Shown: positions 1-8,998 of the stretch, one piece after another
Numbering within the stretch: the stretch's first letter is position 1
Layout: each line of letters starts with the position of its first letter
DNA from: Lachnospiraceae bacterium
GTDB taxonomy: Bacteria; Bacillota; Clostridia; Lachnospirales; Lachnospiraceae
DNA length: 64,000 bases
NCBI GenBank assembly: GCA_022510565.1
Contig: JAFLTE010000009.1
Coordinates: forward strand, 1-64,000
Reading direction: 5' to 3'
Made by a program: the position numbers and the translations under genes
The notes under the pieces: generated by a model
What the model was told of the DNA's origin: nothing
The model's input: only the letters and a program-made list of their open reading frames with translations
The model's database searches: none

Positions 1-518
1 TGCACCCTGTTCCAAAATACCGTCGCATCCACCCGCCACTTCATTTGCTCCTCCGGACCGCTGCTTCTGTGAAATAAGTTCAGCGGCATCTTCACCGGTC
101 CGATGAAATACCGATCCTCCAGATATAACCCATTAGAAAATTCCTTGTTTTTCCTCTCAAAGAGCAGATATGTGTGCACCCACTCTTCTAACAGTCCACA
201 TTCCGCATACTCTTCCGCCGAAGAAGCCTCCGGTCGAAAGGTAAGTTCCGCTCGGTGCTTTTTATTGTAAACGATTTTTTTCACTGTTCCCTTTGATAAT
301 CCAAAGATATCAGAAATCTCCTCCAAGGAAACACCATACTGGAAGAAATTGAGAATCATTCTGTTGCGCTTGAGAAGATATGCCCGATAACCTGAAACCT
401 CACCCCAGGATTTTTCCTCCCCTTCCTGTGGAACATATAAAAGCGTTCCTGCCGCATAGGTCTGCAACTGCTTTAAGATATTCTCGGGTAGAATATCTTT
501 TGCATTGATATATTTCAT
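1..518 (-). CDS. CD3324-type HTH protein, C-terminus cut by the window edge
   Basis: The open frame runs off the left edge, so the C-terminus is missing. It starts MKYINAKDILPENILKQ, typical of the CD3324 family, small Firmicutes proteins with a helix-turn-helix. The segment around residues 60-85 (GVSLEEISDIFGLSKGTVKK) fits an HTH. The remaining ~85 residues seen extend beyond the usual ~90-residue family size and contain aromatic-rich text that I do not recognise, so this may be an HTH fused to another domain. The ATG at 518 follows an AGGAGG site about 7 bases upstream. Probably DNA-binding; the target is unknown. Confidence 0.7.
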   Translation of the reverse strand, partial: MKYINAKDILPENILKQLQTYAAGTLLYVPQEGEEKSWGEVSGYRAYLLKRNRMILNFFQYGVSLEEISDIFGLSKGTVKKIVYNKKHRAELTFRPEASSAEEYAECGLLEEWVHTYLLFERKNKEFSNGLYLEDRYFIGPVKMPLNLFHRSSGPEEQMKWRVDATVFWNRV

Positions 519-603
519 GTTGTCCTCCTGTTATTATATCTCTACTGTCCTTGATATCGAATGTAGCTGTTAAGTTTTACTGTTGTACTAGACCACGCTA
601 CTG

Positions 604-2979
604 TTACAATTCGTGAATATATCGCTTTCTATGATACCACAGCAGACCTGCTATCACGAGTAGGATTTTCGCAAGCTCCGGCCATGTGATCCAGACCACA
701 CCGCTTGCTCTCAACAGCATCGGAAGACCAAATCCGGAAGATAACGTAAGCATGGACAGCCAGCGGAAGGAAAATCCGGAGATAAGACAGTCCAACGCAA
801 TGCATATGGCGGATACAATCAGCGTTGTGCTGTTTTTGCGGCATACAAGAGACAGCATGGCCTGCAGGATTACAAAGGCACAGCCACTTAAGTACATCTG
901 TATGAACCAAAGCACGACAAATCCTATAATACTGATATTCCCCTTTACCCGCGTAAACTGAGAAATACTCTGCAGCGGGGCACCCCAGTCGTACATTTGA
1001 TAAGTGACAACCCAGTTATACCAGAGCGAAAGGGCAAGGCAGAGATATCCCAAGCTGTAAAGGATCAGCATCATACCGTATTTTGCAAGGAAGACAGACG
1101 AGCGGCCTTTTCGGGTAGTGTGTACAAGAAAGATCATGTTCGTCTGGTAATCGTTAGAGAACATACCGCAAAGCGAAAAGACACAGACCAGTAACAGCAG
1201 CATGCCGCTCCAGACATACCGGGGCATATTCCCAAACATAGCGTTGGTAGCAATGGCGTTGATAAAATGAACCGGAATGCCCCTTTCCTGCACTTCTTTC
1301 AGTTCCCAATATTGGGAAGAAATCTCGCTAAAGGCCTTTTGCTTCTTTGAAAATTGCTCCAGCGCATTGGTTTCTTTTAAATAAGTGTATTCATCAATTT
1401 CACCCTGTTTATACAAGTTGACCAACTCCGCAGACTTTTCCGGTATACTGGTGAACTTTTCCGCCTCCTGCGCAATCCATAGGTCGGTTTCCGGAGTAAT
1501 CTCTCCCCGAATCTGCTGGCTGTAAGCATAATAATTGTATTCATCCTCGTCCAGCAAAAGCTCGTCCTTTTCCGCGCTTCTGTAGCCCCAAACGATCAAC
1601 ACCGCCAGTATGACAATCCCATAATTGCCGATCCAGAGCCGGAACATCTCGTGCAGCCAAAGCCTTGTGCTGCCTTTGATCCGAGTCTTCCGGTGCAGTC
1701 GGACAGACGGCAGCTTTATTTGGTAACATCTTGCAAAAGCCACTAAATACCCTGCCAGAATTATCCCCAATACGATCGCAAATGCCACTCCTCCTGACAC
1801 AAATACAGAAAATGGATATCCAAAGAAATTCAGATTCTGATAAGAGGAAAAGCGCCCACTGACATCCGCAAAGGAAAAGGGATTGATAAATTTCCATGTA
1901 TTCCATATGGAAGCGTCATCGATGAACCAATACGCAAGGTAGCTGATTAGGAGATAGACCCCATAAATCCCTCCCGAAAACCGTACATCACGAAAGAGCC
2001 AAAACACAAGTGACAACAGTCCGCTTGCAAACACCATTACCAGCACCCAAAACAGCACGGTGCGACCAAGAAAACCGCCCACGGTCAGCCAATGACAGCA
2101 GTTGCGAAAATAAGGAACCGACTGAAGCGGTCTTGATAAATCCCCGAATCCCAGTACTTTTCCGGCTATGATTATCTTACCCAGAGACACGATCAGCGCA
2201 GTCAGCACGGCAAACAATGTCAGTGTCATCCACTTAGCTAATGCTAATGGCAACCGTCCTTTCTTGTTGGCGGTGAGCAACGTGATCATCCGGCTGTCCA
2301 CCTCTTCCGGGTACAAGACACCTGCCACAAACAGCATAAGTACCAACAGGAACAACATGGTATACCTGTCCCCCGTCAGAGCCAGAACTCCCCGGCTATA
2401 ATCTGCCGTGATAGAGATTCCGTCTAGTTGTCCATAATCCTCTACACTTTTCAGAATATGGCGATAGGAAAAAGAATTGGGTTTTGTAAAAATCGAAATG
2501 CTTGTCAGGCTTTCCGCCCGCGCAGGCATCTCCGACAGAAAAGCGTCATAATCCCTTATGTATTGATATTGTCGCTGCAAATACGATAACACAATGACCG
2601 TAGCATTCAAAAGCTCTGCATCATCGCCATAGGACTTGTATTCCTCCTGAATTTCCTCGAAGGTCATACCCAGATTGGCTGCCTGGCTTTCAATAATGGT
2701 CTGCAGGACCTCCTCATCAAGTCCCTGCTCCTGTAAATTGGCATAATACTGTACCTGGAACAATGCGCTGCTTTCCTGCTCCAGCTTGGAGAGCGCAGCA
2801 TCAAAATCCATTGCAGAGTATTGTTCCGAAAGCTGTGCATACAGCTCCTTGTCATATATATCACTTTCCCTGCACTTCCCATAAAAGGTAAACAGCAGTA
2901 CAAACATGGCTGTCAACCATATTAACAGCAAAACCTTTTTATGAAAAAGCTTACACACTTCGTAACCAATCAATCTCAT
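604..2979 (-). CDS. ABC-2 type transporter permease (large, two-half)
   Basis: Integral membrane subunit of an ABC exporter. The protein has about 791 residues with two similar halves. Each half opens with a short N-terminal membrane segment, then a long extracytoplasmic loop (residues ~35-200 and ~480-570), then a cluster of about five membrane helices, as in large ABC-2 permeases for peptides or lipids. The ATG at 2979 has GGAG six bases upstream; another ATG at 2991 overlaps the ATPase stop as TAATG. Either start implies translational coupling with the ATPase gene directly upstream. No substrate can be named. Confidence 0.85.
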   Translation of the reverse strand: MRLIGYEVCKLFHKKVLLLIWLTAMFVLLFTFYGKCRESDIYDKELYAQLSEQYSAMDFDAALSKLEQESSALFQVQYYANLQEQGLDEEVLQTIIESQAANLGMTFEEIQEEYKSYGDDAELLNATVIVLSYLQRQYQYIRDYDAFLSEMPARAESLTSISIFTKPNSFSYRHILKSVEDYGQLDGISITADYSRGVLALTGDRYTMLFLLVLMLFVAGVLYPEEVDSRMITLLTANKKGRLPLALAKWMTLTLFAVLTALIVSLGKIIIAGKVLGFGDLSRPLQSVPYFRNCCHWLTVGGFLGRTVLFWVLVMVFASGLLSLVFWLFRDVRFSGGIYGVYLLISYLAYWFIDDASIWNTWKFINPFSFADVSGRFSSYQNLNFFGYPFSVFVSGGVAFAIVLGIILAGYLVAFARCYQIKLPSVRLHRKTRIKGSTRLWLHEMFRLWIGNYGIVILAVLIVWGYRSAEKDELLLDEDEYNYYAYSQQIRGEITPETDLWIAQEAEKFTSIPEKSAELVNLYKQGEIDEYTYLKETNALEQFSKKQKAFSEISSQYWELKEVQERGIPVHFINAIATNAMFGNMPRYVWSGMLLLLVCVFSLCGMFSNDYQTNMIFLVHTTRKGRSSVFLAKYGMMLILYSLGYLCLALSLWYNWVVTYQMYDWGAPLQSISQFTRVKGNISIIGFVVLWFIQMYLSGCAFVILQAMLSLVCRKNSTTLIVSAICIALDCLISGFSFRWLSMLTLSSGFGLPMLLRASGVVWITWPELAKILLVIAGLLWYHRKRYIHEL

Positions 2980-2990
2980 GACAGTCTCCA

Positions 2991-3863
2991 TTAAGGGTAA
3001 AGGTAAAGATAAACATCCTCCAGACTGACGGCTGCAGGACGGACAACACCGCAGAGCGGCTTTTCCTTTGCGATGATTTTCAGCAGCACCTTCCCCTCAC
3101 GTTCACCAATAATTCGGTTCTGGGCATATTTCCGGTTTATCTCAGAATACTCATTTTTGTCAATTTCCGCCTCCCAGATCTCCTCTCTGACGGCATCAAT
3201 GACCTGATCCGGCGTGCCGCAAAGCAGTTGTTTTCCCTCTCTTAGGAAGATCAGCTCCCTTGCAATCAGCTCGATATCCGAAATTACATGAGTTGCCAGA
3301 AGGATGGTTTTGTCCTGAGCAATGCTGTAGATAAAATTGCGGATATTCATCCTCTCCTTGGGGTCCAATCCGGCAGTGGGTTCGTCAAGTATCAATATCT
3401 TCGGATCATTTAACAGCGCCTGAGCGATCAGCACCCGCTGCTTCATACCTCCGGAGAGAGAACCCAGCCTTTTACCGGCAGCGTCGGTAAGGCCCACCAC
3501 CTCCAGAAGAGAGCGAATCCGTTCGCCGGCTTCCGCTTTGTCTAAGCCCTTCAGAGCGGCGAAATAAAATAAAAAGCGTTTGATGGTAAAGCTCTCATAG
3601 AGCTGCTGCTGTTGGGGCATATAGCCGATGATGCTCCGATAGGAACTTCCAAGTTCCCTGATCTGCTTTCCTTCATACAAGATTTCTCCCTTATTAGGAG
3701 ACAGATTCCCTACAATCAGATTGATCAGGGTTGATTTCCCCGCGCCGTTTGGTCCCAGAAGACCATATACTCCATCCGCAAAGGAATAACTGAATTCCTG
3801 CAGCGCAGGAGGCGCTTTTTTAGTATATTGTTTTGTCAAATCTGTGATATCCAATCTGTTCAT
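2991..3863 (-). CDS. ABC transporter ATP-binding protein
   Basis: Cytoplasmic ATPase that powers the adjacent permease. Visible motifs are Walker A GPNGAGKST (residues ~37-45), the Q-loop at YMPQQQQ, the signature LSGGMKQR, Walker B ILILDEPTAGLD and the H-loop ATHV. Length is about 290 residues, standard for ABC-2 exporters; the last ~80 residues form a variable C-terminal domain. I prefer the ATG at 3863, which has AAAGGA five bases upstream, over the ATG at 3869, which touches that site. The stop overlaps the permease start by one base. Confidence 0.93.
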   Translation of the reverse strand: MNRLDITDLTKQYTKKAPPALQEFSYSFADGVYGLLGPNGAGKSTLINLIVGNLSPNKGEILYEGKQIRELGSSYRSIIGYMPQQQQLYESFTIKRFLFYFAALKGLDKAEAGERIRSLLEVVGLTDAAGKRLGSLSGGMKQRVLIAQALLNDPKILILDEPTAGLDPKERMNIRNFIYSIAQDKTILLATHVISDIELIARELIFLREGKQLLCGTPDQVIDAVREEIWEAEIDKNEYSEINRKYAQNRIIGEREGKVLLKIIAKEKPLCGVVRPAAVSLEDVYLYLYP

Positions 3864-3919
3864 ATGCATCCTTTGCTATCCGGTGGCCAGTTAAGGTCGA
3901 CGGTTATCTAAATAGCTTC

Positions 3920-3942
3920 AGCGGCGGGGGATTCCCGCCGCT
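3920..3942. terminator. GC-rich hairpin between lipoprotein and ABC genes
   Basis: A nine-base-pair stem AGCGGCGGG/CCCGCCGCT with a five-base loop, followed by GTTTTG on the + strand. It lies just after the stop of the lipoprotein gene and before the ABC operon start, both on the minus strand. In the minus direction the U-run is weak, so termination there is plausible but not ideal. Confidence 0.5.
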
Positions 3943-3948
3943 GTTTTG

Positions 3949-5187
3949 TCAGTTACCGGTCTTAGTTACATAGGCCGGCATAATAGCATTATAATTATCC
4001 GCATCAAACACAAGGATCGGGTCGACAATTCCCTGCAGAAGATCCTTTTTGGCGTAGGCTCTTATGCCTTTGTAGCGGTTTACGTAGCGAAAAACATACT
4101 TCTCGCCATTAAAATCATAAATGCAACCGTTACTCCACGCCGCATCGGGTATAACAGCAGCCACTTCTCCCTGACTGTTTAGGACGTAAGAATCGTATAT
4201 TATGCTTCCCGCTTCCGAATCATAATAGGAAAACATTGCAAAATCCTCATCGGGATTTTCACAGTGACACTGCCATTGCGGATGTGCCTGCAGAAAAGTA
4301 TCGTAATTTCTCCGGCTTGGTGTCAGAGTTTTGTCTTTTAGGGAATAGACATAGTACAGACCATTTTGGCGTATCAAAAGATTATTATCTTCTAAACCGT
4401 ATATATCAATACCCTCTCCAAGAATTTCTTCACTCTCTCCGGTTCGGATATCATACCTTATAATTATGCTGTCAAAAGCAGTCTCAGTATAATAGCAATC
4501 CGAAATATAAATATAATTCTCATAAGCAAAAAAATTCTGCAGCCATCCACCCTCAAAGACTCCAGTGTAAACCTGTACAGGTTCATGAGCGCCCGATACT
4601 ACAGAAAGCGCATTTAATCCATAGTGAGCCTCACCGTTCAAATCCTTCAACTTATTGATAAAATAAATGACTCCTCGGTGCATGAATATTGATGACAGCG
4701 GATTATCCGACGTAGAATACAGAACTTTTCTGTCCGAGCCGTCCGGATTCATTTCTACCAAATTGTCTTTGCCCGTGGTTCTGTCCACGCATATGGTATA
4801 TAACTTGTCCCGATAATAGGCCAAAAAAGGAGTCTGCACTGCACCACCACCCATAAAAGCATCACAAAATACTATTTTTTCCTGATCAGTCTCATCTGCA
4901 TGCAGACAATCTGTCTTAAAACAAAGGGGAACCGTCTGCTTCGTATCCCAATTCATAAAGAATAAATAGTCTCCGGCAAGAAAATAAATCCCCTCGTCGC
5001 TCTGAGCCATACACTGTCTTTGATCACACCAATTGTAAGACTGATAATTGTAATCTTCTTCCGGTAAATACTCCGTTTTATAGGAGGAGGATTCTATCAG
5101 TGTCTGTGACCCACAGCCGGTGAATGTCAGTGCAGCTGCACATAAGATGGGCAGAAGTATTAATTTCATCAACTTCCGGTTATTCAT
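3949..5187 (-). CDS. Secreted lipoprotein, predicted beta-propeller
   Basis: About 412 residues. The N-terminus is a type II signal peptide: MNNRKLMK, a hydrophobic stretch, then the lipobox LTFTGC near residue 25, predicting a lipid anchor on the outer membrane face. The mature part has repeated aromatic and glycine-rich strands (for example YFLAGDYLFFMNWDTK, LYTICVDRTTGK, GVIYFINKLKD), like DUF5050/propeller lipoproteins of Clostridia. No catalytic motif is visible. The ATG at 5187 has AGGAA at suitable spacing. It is separated from the downstream ABC pair by a hairpin, so joint function is not implied. Confidence 0.75.
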   Translation of the reverse strand: MNNRKLMKLILLPILCAAALTFTGCGSQTLIESSSYKTEYLPEEDYNYQSYNWCDQRQCMAQSDEGIYFLAGDYLFFMNWDTKQTVPLCFKTDCLHADETDQEKIVFCDAFMGGGAVQTPFLAYYRDKLYTICVDRTTGKDNLVEMNPDGSDRKVLYSTSDNPLSSIFMHRGVIYFINKLKDLNGEAHYGLNALSVVSGAHEPVQVYTGVFEGGWLQNFFAYENYIYISDCYYTETAFDSIIIRYDIRTGESEEILGEGIDIYGLEDNNLLIRQNGLYYVYSLKDKTLTPSRRNYDTFLQAHPQWQCHCENPDEDFAMFSYYDSEAGSIIYDSYVLNSQGEVAAVIPDAAWSNGCIYDFNGEKYVFRYVNRYKGIRAYAKKDLLQGIVDPILVFDADNYNAIMPAYVTKTGN

Positions 5188-5272
5188 ACTCATTTCCTAC
5201 ACTTCATTATGTTGTATATAGAATTATACCCTACTATTACACTTACTCCAAGCAAATATGAAACGTATATTA

Positions 5273-5698
5273 TTACGGAATCCTTAAGTCAGCATTCCAC
5301 GAATAGCCATTATATGTAACAGTATGATGGCTTGTAGCTAAGATATTCTGAACGTTATTTCCGTGGGCGTGTGCGGTTGCTGTAACCGTATGGGAATCGC
5401 TAGCTTGTGCTGTTACAGTATCACTTTGTACCCTGCCGTTCTCATCTGTGTAATAAAAAGTACAGGTAAGGCTAACATAATGATATGCCGCCAAGGATGA
5501 AAAGGTGGTTGCAGTTACTTTGTCATCCACTGTAAGAGTAGCATAACAAGGTACACCATTAATCGTCCCGGATGCAGAAGCAGAAGCAGCCTGAACAGGC
5601 ATACATATACCTACAACCATCGCAATGCTCATTAGTACCCCTGCAATGCGATTGCGACATTTCCTAAAATTTGTGTTCTTCCAAAATAGTTTGTTCAT
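5273..5698 (-). CDS. Small secreted protein, paralogue A of a tandem pair
   Basis: A 141-residue protein with a Sec signal peptide: a basic start MNKLFWKNTNFRKCRNR, a hydrophobic core and a cleavage site near PVQAASA. The mature ~100 residues alternate Thr/Val/Tyr-rich strands, suggesting a beta-sandwich, with a single Cys in GVPCYATL. It is clearly homologous to the next gene (residues 5872-6312 region): both share the signal peptide, the PCYATL motif, AYHYV, TSHHT and WNADL near the C-terminus. AAGGAAG precedes the ATG. I do not recognise the family. It is an exported or surface-released protein of unknown role. Confidence 0.75.
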   Translation of the reverse strand: MNKLFWKNTNFRKCRNRIAGVLMSIAMVVGICMPVQAASASASGTINGVPCYATLTVDDKVTATTFSSLAAYHYVSLTCTFYYTDENGRVQSDTVTAQASDSHTVTATAHAHGNNVQNILATSHHTVTYNGYSWNADLRIP

Positions 5699-5871
5699 CT
5701 TCTCAACTTCCTTTCTGCTTAATAAAAAGCATGTATATTTTTAGTTTGTTTCATCGTTATTATTAAATAAAAATATTTGATAGTCAATACTAAATATGTA
5801 GTTTAATTGTCGAAAAAGCAACAAAAAGGGAATGACAATTACACCTACTGCAGGCAACCACAAAGCGTATA

Positions 5872-6312
5872 TTAATCTGAAATTGTCAGGTCAGCATTCC
5901 ATGTATATGCACCGGATTTAATGGTATGATGGCTTGTAACTACTTTATGCTCAATATCTTCTCCTTGAATGTATGCGGTTACTGAAACCGAAGCAGAACT
6001 GTTGTTTTGTACAGTACCTTTTTGTACTCTGCCGGAATCGTCCGCGTAATAAATGATATAGTTAACTTTTACATAGTGATATGCGACCTCAGGTGACACG
6101 GTGGATGCAGTTGCGTTGTCATCCACTGAAAGAGTCGCATAACAAGGTGTGCCATCCGGCTCACTATTAGTCGTGCCGGATTTAGAAACAGTACCGGCAG
6201 CCTGAACAGGCATACATACACTTGCAGCCATTACAATGCTCATTAGTGCTCCCATAATACGAGTACGGCATTCCCTATAATTTGCCTCCTTCGAAAACAG
6301 TTTGTTCATCAT
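5872..6312 (-). CDS. Small secreted protein, paralogue B of a tandem pair
   Basis: A 146-residue exported protein and paralogue of the gene at 5273-5698. The signal peptide ends near MPVQAAG. The mature part is Thr/Ser/Val-rich and keeps the shared motifs PCYATLSVDD, AYHYVKVNY, YYADDSGRVQ, TSHHTI and WNADLTI. GGAGGGG lies upstream of a double ATG (6312 or 6309). The spacer between the two paralogues is AT-rich and about 170 bases, so each copy may have its own promoter. Duplication and divergence of a secreted protein is visible; the function is unknown. Confidence 0.75.
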   Translation of the reverse strand: MMNKLFSKEANYRECRTRIMGALMSIVMAASVCMPVQAAGTVSKSGTTNSEPDGTPCYATLSVDDNATASTVSPEVAYHYVKVNYIIYYADDSGRVQKGTVQNNSSASVSVTAYIQGEDIEHKVVTSHHTIKSGAYTWNADLTISD

Positions 6313-6411
6313 CCCAACCCCTCCTTCTGCTTGATAAAAAAATATTCTTCATTTAGTTACATATTTATTATAAATTAAATATTATACCAATTCAACACGA
6401 ACATGAAATAT

Positions 6412-6439
6412 GGCAGGTATGGTATTATCCCTACCTGCC
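6412..6439. terminator. Hairpin between secreted paralogue B and degV gene
   Basis: An eight-base-pair stem GGCAGGTA/TACCTGCC with a 12-base loop in the spacer upstream of paralogue B and downstream of the DegV gene (both on the minus strand). Only a short T-run (GATTTTG) follows on the + strand. A second, shorter stem TGGCT/AGCCA lies nearer the degV stop, around 6515-6530. Confidence 0.35.
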
Positions 6440-6536
6440 GCGATTTTGAGGATATAAGCGTTACACTTCTCTAAATATAAAGGGAATTCTCTTTCGTAGT
6501 CTTAACGAAATAACATTGGCTTCTCAGCCAGGCCTT

Positions 6537-7373
6537 TTATAGTGTCGCAATAACACCGCCGTCGTTGGCATACAGACTGCTGACACCTGCCATATCCATG
6601 ATCACAATATCCTTAAAAGACGCTCTCTTCACCATAAGCTCCCGCATATATTCTGCCCGGTCCGGACAATTGCAGTGCGTGATCATCAATACCCTGTCTT
6701 TGGAATCAGGAACGTCCGATACAAGATAATCCGCCATCTTGGCCAGCGCCTTGTTGGTGCCTATGGCCTGACCTCTCTGATCGATCGAACCACGTACTCC
6801 TACCATAATAGGCTTAATATTTAAAGAAGATACCATCAGCGCCTTGACACCGGTAAGCCTTCCGTTCTTGCGAAATGTCTCCAAGTTGTCCAACACGAAG
6901 TATGTGCGCATCTTGAGTTTAAATGCCTCCACCTTTTCCACCGTCTCTTCAAAGGACAATCCCGCTTCCTTATATTGCAGAATCAGCATTGCAAGCTGTG
7001 TCTCTCCGCAGCTCGCTGTTTCCGAATCAACCACATGAATTTTCTTGTCGCCGTACTTCTCCAGATACATATCCTTGCCTACTTCGGCACTGTTGTAGCT
7101 GCCGCTCAGATGGGAAGACAGCGTCACGACAAACACTTCCTCCGCATCACCATGGTATGCCTCCATAAATGTTTCCGGTGACGGACACGCCGATTTCGGG
7201 CACTCCGGAGAGGATGCTACCTTCTCCAAGAATTCTTTCTGATTGAAATTCTCGTCGTCTAATATCTTGTAGTCGCCCACTTCAAGCTGAAGCGGAACGC
7301 TCCTAAATCTATCGTCATTCTTATACTGCTCCTGCAATTCACAACAACTGTCTACTACGATTCTATAACTCAT
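6537..7373 (-). CDS. DegV family fatty-acid-binding protein
   Basis: About 278 residues, standard for DegV/FakB proteins, which hold a fatty acid for phosphorylation by FakA. Family motifs visible are VDSCCEL at the N-terminus, ACPSPETF, TLSSHLSGSYNSA, DSETASCG and FRKNGRLTG. The ATG at 7373 has GGAGG four bases upstream, so it is preferred over the longer frame starting at 7424. The gene appears monocistronic, with no fakA next to it. A DegV domain also forms the C-terminus of the histidine kinase at 39403-42087, so the window holds two versions of this fold. Confidence 0.92.
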   Translation of the reverse strand: MSYRIVVDSCCELQEQYKNDDRFRSVPLQLEVGDYKILDDENFNQKEFLEKVASSPECPKSACPSPETFMEAYHGDAEEVFVVTLSSHLSGSYNSAEVGKDMYLEKYGDKKIHVVDSETASCGETQLAMLILQYKEAGLSFEETVEKVEAFKLKMRTYFVLDNLETFRKNGRLTGVKALMVSSLNIKPIMVGVRGSIDQRGQAIGTNKALAKMADYLVSDVPDSKDRVLMITHCNCPDRAEYMRELMVKRASFKDIVIMDMAGVSSLYANDGGVIATL

Positions 7374-7532
7374 AAAGCCTCCATAACCATTCAACATAGT
7401 TTTCATTACTACATATGATAACATAGGTTGTTGTGTGTTGTAAATAGAGAACTACAAATCTGTCACTTTATTTTGAGAAACAAGCTGTGATATAATAAGC
7501 GCAAAAGCAACAAACGACTAGTGGAGAATCTT

Positions 7533-8048
7533 ATGATTGCACTGAAAATAACTAACATTAAGCAATTTATGGGGAGGCTTCTTTGCAGCGAAGACTTTGA
7601 CTCTTTTCTCTTGGAGGAAGCTTCCGTCAGCACTTACAACACTTTTCATATAGACGGACACTTAAACAGAGAGTTCTATACCTCAGAGGAATGGGATGAT
7701 AAGGAGAATCGCCCCTATGATTTCTCTATGTGGAAAACAATCCGTCCCATCTGCTTTGAGCTGATTAAAGGAAATCACACACCCACCGCATTCCGGTTCG
7801 TGCTGCATCTTATGCCGACATATACGGAATCAATCCTTAGGGGTGGGGATACATCCGTGAGTCCCGAGCAGGTGAAAGCCTTTGTTCTCAACATAAAATA
7901 TGACGGCACCGACCTCATTCTTGTGACCGGTACCGCCTTTCATACTTTTCTTATGGACAAGACCCCTGACGCACTGTGGGACAGGGCAGTCAGACAATTC
8001 CTTACAAAAAAGGGAATATCATTCGAGGACCTCACCAGTAAATATTGA
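7533..8048 (+). CDS. DUF5721 family protein
   Basis: A 171-residue soluble protein beginning MIALKITNIKQFMGRLL, which I recognise as DUF5721, a family typical of Lachnospiraceae and of unknown function. The ATG at 7533 has GGAG six bases upstream; a GTG at 7521 is less likely. No catalytic motif is visible. It is one of few + strand genes in the left part of the window, divergent from degV. Its last 17 bases overlap the 3' end of the convergent gene at 8032-8355. Confidence 0.8.
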   Translation: MIALKITNIKQFMGRLLCSEDFDSFLLEEASVSTYNTFHIDGHLNREFYTSEEWDDKENRPYDFSMWKTIRPICFELIKGNHTPTAFRFVLHLMPTYTESILRGGDTSVSPEQVKAFVLNIKYDGTDLILVTGTAFHTFLMDKTPDALWDRAVRQFLTKKGISFEDLTSKY

Positions 8049-8355
8049 CCCCAAGGCCGATTTCGTAGTCGATGATTGCCATAATCATCGCAAAGAGGAG
8101 CATAACTCCCAACATGAGTATCGCTGCGAAATCATATACAATTTTACAGTCCTGCGCCTTACCCTTGTGATTTTCCACCAGAATCTCACACCCCAGCAGA
8201 ACGAAAATCACGGGCCAACATCTGAAAATATATTGATATTTTAACATGGGCGCAAATATGTGTATCAAGAAGAGAATTCCGTAGCACAACAATGTGATTC
8301 CGAATGTCACAGAGCCCACACGGCGGATTTGACAGCTTTTCGTTTCCTGTTCCAT
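8032..8355 (-). CDS. Small membrane protein of the sigma-factor operon
   Basis: A 107-residue protein with about three hydrophobic segments: VTFGITLLCYGILFLIHIF, YIFRCWPVIFVLLGCEIL and AILMLGVMLLFAMIMAI. The pattern resembles LiaI/DUF5668-like membrane proteins, but I would not assign a family firmly. GGAGGG precedes the ATG. It is the last gene of a run of four (sigma, anti-sigma, membrane, membrane) with 12-28 base spacers, which suggests an envelope-stress role. Its 3' end overlaps the convergent DUF5721 gene. Confidence 0.7.
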   Translation of the reverse strand: MEQETKSCQIRRVGSVTFGITLLCYGILFLIHIFAPMLKYQYIFRCWPVIFVLLGCEILVENHKGKAQDCKIVYDFAAILMLGVMLLFAMIMAIIDYEIGLGVNIYW

Positions 8356-8367
8356 AGCATTCCCTCC

Positions 8368-8970
8368 TTACTGATTATTCTGACTGTCAGAATCGTTCTG
8401 TTCCGCAGTCTGATGCGCAGATATGTCCTGTTCATCCAAAGTATACGCCACTTTCTTTCCTCGAACCAGCCCAAGTCCAACCCATATAATAGCAATACCG
8501 ATTACGATTCTGGGCAGTTCATCTCTCGTAAAGTAGTAAATCTTGCTCAAATAATAATTATCCCATCCGAATATGTCGCACAGTATATTAAATCCGGTCT
8601 GTCCCAGCATGATGATACCGATTATGATCAAAACCGCAGCAGCAATCTTCCTGTACTTTCCGGATACCCAATCCCGCATTTTCTCTATACTGTCCAGACT
8701 GTCCATGCCGAACATATACCTATCTTCCGTGTTATAGAACTCGGTATCAGAGAGTGTCCCCAGATTGTTCGCATGGAAGAAGCAATAGGCATACATGGTA
8801 ACGGGAAATACCGCCAGCGCTCCCAGATTGGTTAATGCCACCACCATAATCAAAAGCATAAATCCAAGCATAAGGCTAAGTCCCATCTTCATAAATCCCA
8901 GATACATCTCTCCCGCTCCCGGTAAGAATGACCAAATAAATAACCAAAACCTGCTTTTCTTTTTTTTCAT
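8368..8970 (-). CDS. TM2-like membrane protein of the sigma-factor operon
   Basis: A 200-residue protein. It starts with a lysine run (MKKKKSR) and then WLFIWSFLPGAGEMYLG, a membrane hairpin start that resembles TM2-domain proteins. Further helices lie near residues 30-60, 110-130 and 145-165, and the C-terminal tail is polar and Gln/Asp/Ser-rich. GGAGG precedes the ATG. It is likely cotranscribed with the sigma/anti-sigma pair upstream. The function is unknown; an envelope-sensing or effector role is inferred from context only. Confidence 0.7.
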   Translation of the reverse strand: MKKKKSRFWLFIWSFLPGAGEMYLGFMKMGLSLMLGFMLLIMVVALTNLGALAVFPVTMYAYCFFHANNLGTLSDTEFYNTEDRYMFGMDSLDSIEKMRDWVSGKYRKIAAAVLIIIGIIMLGQTGFNILCDIFGWDNYYLSKIYYFTRDELPRIVIGIAIIWVGLGLVRGKKVAYTLDEQDISAHQTAEQNDSDSQNNQ

Positions 8971-8998
8971 TTTACTACCTCCGCATTTACTCTTTACT

